Source of the DNA: Eunapius fragilis
Lineage: Eukaryota; Porifera; Demospongiae; Spongillida; Spongillidae
NCBI GenBank assembly: GCA_963681505.1
Contig: OY811988.1
Span: 5,632,739 to 5,696,738 of the forward strand
Reading direction: 5' to 3'
DNA: 64,000 nt
Shown: in pieces, positions 56,966 through 64,000 of the stretch
Numbering within the stretch: the stretch's first letter is position 1
Layout of the letters: each line of letters starts with the position of its first letter
Position numbers and translations under genes: made by a program
The notes under the pieces: generated by a model
Database searches by the model: none
What the model saw: the letters and a program-made list of their open reading frames with translations, nothing else
What the model was told of the DNA's origin: nothing

Positions 56966-57993
56966 CAGGGTTGCCGAAGGCCGGCCGACCTTTCAGGCCG
57001 ACCTTTCAGGCCGGACCTTCTGGCCTGACCTTCAGGCCAGAACCCGGCCTGAAAGGCCACTTATTAAAGATGTAATTAGATTATTAAACAATATCATCTC
57101 AAGATTATATACAATCACTATGAATTAATCAGTCACACGATATGCCGCATACATCAGTAAGTTGCGCAGATGAACCAGATCGCCGAGACCGGTCCAGACT
57201 TAACTAATCTAACAGTTCCGCACCCATGCATTGTGCTTAAGCATTATACACGCCTCCAGTCGCTGGGGAAGAAGATTCCATCTTTGACGCTGTTGAATAA
57301 GCTTGGCTCTAGAAAATACCAGCTCAGATGGTGCAGAAAAGGCCAAGCTAGTACTTTCTTGCAAGCTTAGAAATTCTTGGAAAACGCGAGTCGTGCAATT
57401 TCCACCATGCAAGGGGATCTATGCATAGATAGTACTATCTATGATCTATAGGAGAAGTAGCATTCACTTGTCGTGTTTCGGGAACTGAAAGCCAAGCATC
57501 AAACTCATCCTTAACTTCTCTACGTATATAGATCGTTCGACAAAGGGCTTGTGGCAGCGGTTTCACCAAGCTTTGTCAGCAAACCCTTCATATCCTCTCT
57601 TTTCATGACATTTGTACAATTTGAAAGTGCCCACACCACGGAGGGTTGTTTGCGTCGTTGCGGGTACCTGATAAGCTCATCAGTGTTATAAACCCAGCGG
57701 TCTGGGTTTATAGGAGACACAAGCTTATGGGATATATCTGCTACAGAGGAGCCACCAGTCCCACCACAATCACCTGAAGCTGTATTCGTAGCGCTAGTGA
57801 CGGCGCTAACGAATGAATAAACGTCACGCGCGTCACGTGTACTTGTTTCATATATTGTAAATTAATGTTCAATAATTTTAACATCAAATTTAATAACTGT
57901 ATCTTTCGGGTCGACCTTTCAGGCCACGGGCCGGAGCCCTGGCCTGACCTTCAGGTCACAGGCCGGACCCTGGCCTGACTTTCGGCAACCCTG
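56966..57993. mobile_element. Defective hAT element with intact ends
   Basis: TIRs CAGGGTTGCCGAA / TTCGGCAACCCTG with a perfect 8 bp duplication tgtatact (56958-56965, 57994-58001). Subterminal repeats of ggccgacctttcaggcc and ggcctgaccttcaggcc lie at both ends. 1028 bp, internally deleted, with transposase remains on the minus strand. Confidence 0.95.
57209..57412 (-). pseudogene. hAT transposase C-terminal dimerisation fragment
   Basis: Reading FSAPSELVFSRAKLIQQRQR then WNLLPQRLEACIMLKHN. The pattern (s.sE..FS.ag.i...R..L.p...e....l..N) is the C-terminal dimerisation region of hAT transposases. The catalytic part is missing; a further minus-strand stretch at 57520-57720 may be another piece. 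Confidence 0.75.
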
Positions 57994-57999
57994 TGTATA

Positions 58000-58470
58000 C
58001 TTGCATAAATCTGCTGCATGAATATCAAAGGGCAGCACTGAAAAGCAATCTGCTTGGCCTGCCTGTGTTGGCATGCGCTCTACAGTACTTCGCAGCCCCT
58101 GACACGGTGTCATACTGCAGCGCTTAATTGAAGTCCTATAAACGTTACTGTTTTTCTTATCATCCATTATTCCCTTGCAATCCTATAACGGTCTGGAGAG
58201 AATGCATGCTGTTGTCTACTTGCTTAATGAGTTTATATAAATATGATACCCAGGCAGACATCAGACTCAAAAGTGGCGATCAGTCCTGGCCCGCGGCCGC
58301 CCATTCTATTTTGTCCCAATCTCACACAAATAACAGAAGCACAAAAATTGCTTTGTGTCATATAGCCAGTCGGAGTCAGAATCAACATCATCACAACAGC
58401 ATTTGCCATCTTTAAAAAAAAAAAAAAACTTTACGCGTGTATCACGCGGTACCGAACAGGTGAGGTACGG
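58000..58470. repeat. Dispersed repeat, copy b (partner 35535-36100)
   Basis: Collinear with part of alpha2 intron 2; immediately 3' (58490-58600) the sequence switches to a match with 23935-24030, the region beyond the alpha2 tail. Confidence 0.75.
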
Positions 58471-59010
58471 TTAAAACGTCTGACTTTTCTTTTAATTGAT
58501 TAATCAGCGTGAATCAAAACCAGTCAGATTAACTGATACACTTCTATTAAAAACTGTCACGCATGCACAATTGTGCAATCAAATTGAAATGTGAATTCAC
58601 ACATTTTAACACCGCATCCGCGAGTAAACTGGGTCACCATTTGGGGGCATTTAAAAAAAAAAAAGGTCCGCTAGTAATGCAGTCGTAACCACTATATGAA
58701 ACTCTAGTACAAGAACCTATTGGATTATACTAAGAATCTATCCTGTACCAAATGGATGTGTTGTAGAAGAGATGTGCATACTTTTAATAATGCGGTTCGG
58801 TACTCAAAAAGGCATGTATAAAGTGGATTTTGAATGCTAATACGAATACTAAAACCCTTCCCGATCACGTACTTACTTGTGGGAGAGATAAAAATTACAT
58901 TTTAATCCTGTAAACAAATGCCCATTCGCCAAACAATTGCGATGAAGCTTATGGGACCAGTCCAAATACTGCAGTTAACTAACCACCAATAGTTAATCTA
59001 CACGGGATCA

Positions 59011-59490
59011 ATGGATTCCAAACAGCCTCATCGTTGCAAATGCAAAGTTGGTTCATGGCCATTGTGTGGCAGCGCATGCAAAATGTGCGGATGTGCTTGC
59101 GATGGTGTATAGAGCCTGGAGTGGCGCTTGCTCGGAGTACTGGGCAACGAGGTCCGAAGCGACTATCGATTGGCAGCGAGCAAAGAAAAGCAGCTAGAAT
59201 TGAGATAGCAAAGGCGACGTACAGAGCTAGAGGAGCCAACCATTGTATCATAACCATAAACACCAATTGCAAGGTTGGGCGTCCGCAGCGAGGGGCTCAG
59301 TATGGTCGAGCATATACTTGGAACCGTATACAACATAAGAAGGATATTTGATCAAGGAGCTCGAGTTTCCTCGGACAAAATGAGTCCATGTGCTATGTTA
59401 GAGGAGCTTCAGTCACTCTATCCTGGTCGCTACACCTTACCTGGGGAGAATGAAATACGTGCAGAAATTACCAAGTTGTTTGGTATATAG
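59011..59490 (+). pseudogene. Cys-rich / LPGENEIR hypothetical reading, broken
   Basis: Opens with a 33-residue Cys-rich stretch (HRCKCKVGSWPLCGSACKMC then GCACDG) ended by a stop at 59112. Reading continues in a second frame (ARSTGQRGPKRLSIGSEQRK) and a third (MLEELQSLYPGRYTLPGENE then IRAEITKLFGI, stop at 59490). I do not recognise the family. The frame changes suggest a degraded or spliced transposon-borne gene. Confidence 0.35.
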
Positions 59491-60375
59491 GAAGAAGGCC
59501 AATGATGAGGACAATGCAGGTAGTGATCATGATGAAATGAAAAATGGAAGAGGAAACTATCTACCAAAGCAGTATGTTAAAACACCTTGAAGAATAGAGC
59601 GTAATCCCATGCACAATCAAGCCTGCAGAAGCCCTGAGAAATCTCAAGGCTGCACTATGCCTACCACATCCCTTGGAACATGATAAAGCAATCAAACGCA
59701 AAGTTAGTAGTTTAAAAATTAAAATTCAGAGAGAAAGCAAACATTTTGTAATCTTTATTACCGTTATCAATGGTGTACATGCATGTACGTGTGTATCGAT
59801 ATGAGGCTATTTTACCGAAATAGAAATAGTTTGCCTCGCGACATTGTGTACAGCTATAGCCTGGCTCCAGTGACTATAGGGAAGGAGAGCATTCACAGCC
59901 AACACTGGTACAGTGACTGGTGGACTTTTACACTATTGTATGGATTGATTTACATAAAGTACATGTTGGGCGCTCCTATCCAAGCGCTAGCGCTATACAT
60001 CTCCACCCCGATACATACAGCGGTGTTGCTTGTAAAACGATTTTCAACACAAATGACAATCCCAAATTCACAATTTCATTTCAGTTCATATACAGTGCAC
60101 TTCTGGAGCATTTTGGACGATCAAAACATCGGATGCCACTGATGTCGACCGGTCACTTGCCAGCTCGTAGATAGCATGCGGCAGACCAATGGTCCTCTCA
60201 CTGAACGCATCAAATGTTGTCTCAAGAGTTGTAGTAACAGTATCCTGTGTCAGAAAAGAAAAATAATAATCAGCGGACCTTTTATATTTTAAACCTCCCC
60301 CAAATTTTGGCCGTTTTCACCCACTTTACTCGTGGACGCGGTGTTAATTTAATTTTAATTAAATTTTAATTTAAT
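59491..60375. other. Left part of composite insertion, unassigned
   Basis: Includes an 84-codon open stretch (59920-60174 plus) with no recognised motif, then an AT-rich ttaatttaa run leading to the piggyBac-like end. Confidence 0.4.
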
Positions 60376-63033
60376 TTAATGTTTGATCGTCGCCTACGCG
60401 TAGGCGTCTTAACCTACGCGTAGGCGTTCGCATATCGCAAAGTTTGGAAAATAACTATAGCCCTACTGTAAATAATACAGCGAATTGGAATACAGTTTTG
60501 AGTAAATGTATGATAGCAGCATAAAATGTACGCAAAGAATTCATGTCAAACACATCGCTTGAATCAAGTAATTATAATTGCTTTCTTGCTCAAAGCGCGA
60601 TCGCAACTTGGTCAATGTGAAAAGCCAGGCACGATGTAAATCCAGGCTTTGTACTTCCAGGGTTACAAATAGGAACGATCTCCTCATTTAGCTGCGTGCA
60701 CTCATCGCAATAATATACTGTCTTTCTTTCACAGCAGACGCTACACTTCCGTTGCACACTTGGTACACGGGCAATGTGTGAGGTGCCTTCTTCATCTTGC
60801 TCCAGTCGCTGACGCTTGTACTGAAACACTGGACACTCTCTCATGTTAGTTTTTAGAGTGTGTCTGCTCATTATCTTTGCAACTACTGTCTGTAATGGCT
60901 GTACAGTGGGCGCTACAGGCATGTGTTTCCGAAGACGTGCGGAAGGCCCAGTGTCGTGGAACGACGATTTATAGGTAAGTAGCTGCAAAGATAGGCGCTC
61001 AGTATACTCTCTGTGGGAAAGATTGGGAGCAAGAGGATGAAAATACCGGAAGGCAAGATATGCATCAGTCTCGCACATGCCGAAGATAGTAGCAAAATTG
61101 CGATGCCACCACGTGTGCGTTTTCCAATGACGCTCCAACTCAAGGCCCCCCTGGCGTAGATGGTTATGGACATCAATAGCATTTGCGTTGTCAAAATATG
61201 CCTCCACAACTGCTGGCCTCTTTACTTCTTTATAGAAAACAACACATGGTGCACTTGTTCTGTCTTCTGGTGTGGATTGACGAAAGCGCTTCTTGTACGC
61301 AGGGTAGAGTGCTTCAGTTGTCCTGCTGGTACTAGAAACGAACATTTTCAGTTTCTTGTCACTCCAGCCCACAGCCATGTACTGCTTTCCATCAATATTG
61401 GTCTGGAACACACAATGGTCACCTCTATTAGTGTAAGGATATTTCTGAAGCCATGCTTTCGGAAATCGCTTGTGAGCAGTCTTCACTAGGCCAATGAAAC
61501 GAAGACCACGATGTTTGTGGAGTGCTTCTGCTGTCTTCAACGAAGCAAATGCTGAGTCTGCAACAACCGTACGGTCAGATCCACTCCAGTATCTGGTCAA
61601 CCGTAAAAGTGATGATGTGCCAGGGCCATAATCCTTTGCATACTCTTTTTCTTGCATTGGAACCTTACCTTCTTGGATCTCCAGTTGCAGCATGATCTTG
61701 GTCTCCCCACAGGACAGTGTGCGGTATTCAGTTCCAACCCCTTCTGGTTTCCTTGCAATTTTAGTTACATGCGGTAACCCTACAACAGCATCATCTACAT
61801 TAGCAGACAATCCTCGCCAACTTCCCATACTCTCGTCAGCACACAATGTTACACCAGGTGAGATGCTCCCTCTGCGATTCCTATTGAACGAATCCACTGC
61901 ACTTCGAATAGGCAACCATGGATCATCTGCTAACTCTTCATCGGTGTACACACACAGCTTCAAGTTCCGAAGTATTCTTTCGAAATCATGGCAGGCCATA
62001 TACCTTCCAAAAGCAGGGGCAGGGAATGGCCCATTTGATTCTGTTCTCCACATATCCCTCCGCTCACCTCCTGAAACCAGAGTCATTGCATGGAGAATGC
62101 CAAAGAAATGCTGCAGCTGCTCATAATCAAGAGGTTTCTCTTCCATTTCAGTATGCAGGTTGGTGGCTTCGATGATGTTGCGCATGAGATCTGCAGGCAT
62201 CATCATTTTCCAAAAATCCAGCTCCGTGGACCTCTCGTGCAATGGATGGTGTAATGCAGCCTTGCGCTGATATGCTGGCCCGTTCAGTTCAACAGTTACG
62301 TCACCCATTTTACGCCATTCAACACCATCGAGTACTATTCTATCGTCATCGACATTAGACCCTGCTGCCGTGTCCCGATTGCTCCAGTTGGTCCTTCTGC
62401 ATCACGCAAAATGCATGCGGGCATAAACAAAGAGATGTATTTGATAATGAACCGCAACGGATATTGAAAATTGGGAGTCTTACCCTTCTGAAACGTCGCT
62501 TGCTCGACGGGATGCTCCATCTTCATCTACTTCACGCATCTCATCACTGTCACTGGTGCTGTTTTCATCTGAGGAAGTATTGGAGCTGCAGGAGTCTTCT
62601 TCCTCCTGAGAAACAGCCCTGATGGACGTTGAGGGGGGCGGAATTAAATGCCTTTGCTCCAGTTCCAACGTCCTAGCTGAAAAACGCTCCAAAACACCGC
62701 CATTCAGCTTTACTATCCATTTTCGTGCCCGTCCTACTCCTTCCGACGCTTGCACAACTCCTTTCTGTGTGGAAAACTTGCCTCTCAAAACCCGCACTCC
62801 GCTACCAACTTTTATGCCCTTCGCCATTGAAAGCATGCACGCGACGATTCGGTTAAGAAATGAGAACGAAATAACTTTTAATAGAAAGAGAAATGTTTCA
62901 GCTTCGCATGGTATCAATTTGCGAATTTTTACAACACGAAAAAGTACCTTAGCATTATACAAAAGAACGCCTACAGGTAGGCTTAAATTGCGTTTTTCGC
63001 CTACACGTAGGCGCTTGTTCGATCTATCATTAA
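60376..63033. mobile_element. piggyBac-like transposon, ~2.66 kb
   Basis: TTAA at both edges (60376-60379, 63030-63033). The left end TTAATGTTTGATCG and reversed right end TTAATGATAGATCG agree at 12 of 14 bases, and both ends carry the 16 bp palindrome CGCCTACG(C/T)GTAGGCG, with a further copy or variant inside each end. It holds one spliced transposase gene on the minus strand. TTAA targeting is diagnostic for piggyBac. Confidence 0.9.
60590..62827 (-). CDS. piggyBac-like transposase, two exons, ~716 aa
   Basis: Exon 1 62827-62484 (MAKGIKVGSGVRV start; upstream ATG at 62836 also in frame), donor GGGTAAGA; exon 2 62396-60590 after acceptor GATGCAG. Together 2151 nt with no stop, the 87 bp intron being needed to join frames. 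The N-terminal part is basic then acidic and Ser-rich (EEEDSCSSNTSSDENS). The DDE domain shows CADESMGSWRG, VVADSAFASLKTAEAL and YFDNANAIDVHNHLRQGG, placed as the three catalytic Asp regions of PGBD/piggyBac enzymes. It ends with a Cys-rich zinc-binding segment (CSVCCERKTVYYCDEC). Its action would be cut-and-paste at TTAA. It appears full length and could be active or recently so. Confidence 0.9.
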
Positions 63034-63048
63034 TTCACACATTTTAAT

Positions 63049-63212
63049 TTAATTATCTGGAAGTGTATCATTCTGAGGCACAAAATGATAGCTGCTTCCA
63101 GAAAAATCAACACCACTGTTATCAGAATCATTATAGTTGTCATCGCAGCAACTGAGTTGCCCTCATACTTGTCCTTAATTGCCTTTCTTCTTATGATAAA
63201 TATTATAGTCAC
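63049..63212 (-). pseudogene. Third integrin alpha 3' end (frameshifted tail exon)
   Basis: After an acceptor identical to alpha2 exon 31 (CCAACACAG then GTGACT) it reads VTIIFIIRRKAIKDKYEG. A one-base loss in a C run (CCC at 63160-63162 against CCCC in alpha2) then shifts the frame; beyond it the old frame gives DNSGVDFSGSSYHFVPQNDT and a stop. The membrane exon is not found upstream within the window (sequence diverges after about 63250). Likely a remnant of a third tandem copy. Confidence 0.75.
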
Positions 63213-63249
63213 CTGTGTTGGAAGGAAATCAGCCACATTTCACTGGACT

Positions 63250-63782
63250 TTCAAAAAATGGTTTAGGGTTTGCAGCAGAATAAAAGGAAGAACCAGGAGG
63301 GCTAGGGATACATGTTGCATTTACAGTACAGTGTGATCAATATGTGATCAATATGCATCAATTATTCATAGTGCATTCCACTTTTAAAATCATTCTGGCG
63401 CCTACATGTCATTTCCTAACTATCAGCACATGCCATCGGCTTGTTTTCGTCCTTACACTAGTACTATGTATGCGTAAACATGTTCTGGAATTCTACTTGT
63501 TTTCATCCTTTTATTTCCATCACCAGAGGTTTTTTTTTACACAAATCATCATTGGCATGTTTTTTTCCCTCTTTACGTAAATTCAATTATAACTCGCTTT
63601 TTCTTTTTTTTCTTCTTGAATATGTATCTCATAAGTTCATTTAATCGAGGGGAAAAGCAGCTTAGGTTCTATTCCCAGACATCTCTTACTAGAATTGGGT
63701 GGCCGGAGGTCATGCCAATTGAGCTGAGCCTGTATTTATGTATTTACGTGAATCCACACTGTAAAAACGGATTGGTGCATGT
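63250..63782. other. No gene seen
   Basis: AT-rich sequence without recognisable exon, repeat or RNA gene. Confidence 0.5.
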
Positions 63783-63848
63783 CACTAGAAATCGTGAATG
63801 GGGCACTCGATTTTGAGAAATCGAGTGCCCTATTCACGATTTCTAGTG
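63783..63848. repeat. Near-perfect hairpin, 31-bp arms
   Basis: cactagaaatcgtgaatggg gcactcgattt pairs with its inverse across a tgag loop, one mismatch. Possibly the remnant of a small palindromic element. Confidence 0.9.
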
Positions 63849-64000
63849 CAGAGGAGCAGGGTATGATGGCGGGTTGGTTACACAGGGGTACACAAGGAGC
63901 GCTAGAGGTAAGTCCGGGTACATAGAAGAGAAGGGTATGGTAGGTAAGCAGAAGTATAGCACGTATACGTGCGTATAATGTTCCAATATAGTTTTTACAT

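Larger units (their letters stand above)
58594..63047. mobile_element. Composite insertion bounded by 16-bp direct repeats
   Basis: aattcacacattttaa occurs at 58594-58609 and 63032-63047. Outside it the flanks match the continuous 23935-24050 region, so 4.4 kb was inserted. It contains an unassigned left part (58610-60375) and a piggyBac-like element (60376-63033). Whether one event brought both is unknown. Confidence 0.7.

Noticed and set aside
61160-62126. Plus-strand ORFs opposite the transposase
   Set aside because: Complement of a well-supported transposase frame; no independent motif.

Overview
This is animal nuclear DNA: intron-rich genes with GT-AG introns (many only 50-300 bp), eukaryotic DNA transposons, and minisatellites. 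The dominant content is two complete or near-complete copies of a divergently arranged integrin alpha/beta gene pair. Short introns, I-domain-less integrins with NPxF tails and many poly-G/C runs suggest an early-branching invertebrate such as a sponge. That is an inference; nothing in the window proves the species.

Layout: alpha1 (minus strand, 8659 down past position 1, 5' part only) and beta1 (plus, 8828-22613) share a 168 bp start-to-start region. Alpha2 (minus, 40809-25740, 31 exons, 1054 codons) and beta2 (plus, 41022-54562, 24 exons, 800 codons) form a second pair sharing 212 bp. The pairs are tandem copies with a period near 32.2 kb. All 24 beta exons have identical lengths in both copies, and 11 of the 12 alpha exons visible in both do too. 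A frameshifted relic of a third alpha 3' end lies at 63.05-63.21 kb, so the array was probably longer.

The paired proteins would form an integrin heterodimer. Beta has a PSI domain, an I-like domain with a DLSYS MIDAS, Cys-rich EGF repeats, one membrane helix and an NPLF/NPIF tail. Alpha has a seven-bladed FG-GAP propeller with three DxDxDG-type loops, thigh and calf regions and one membrane helix. The copies are very similar overall, but replacements cluster in the beta specificity-determining loop and in the alpha blade 3 loops, both ligand-contact regions in known integrins.

Between and inside the genes: minisatellites of 33, 26, 24, 23, 21 and 17 bp (the 33 bp one is an amplified 3' splice junction of an alpha exon); fold-back and TIR MITEs; two hAT elements with perfect 8 bp target duplications; a 1.2 kb TIR element with a 198 bp satellite inside; an apparently intact two-exon piggyBac-like transposase at 60.4-63.0 kb; and relics of Ty3/gypsy and non-LTR-like elements. 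Most insertions are in one cassette only, the other copy giving the empty site, so they postdate the duplication.
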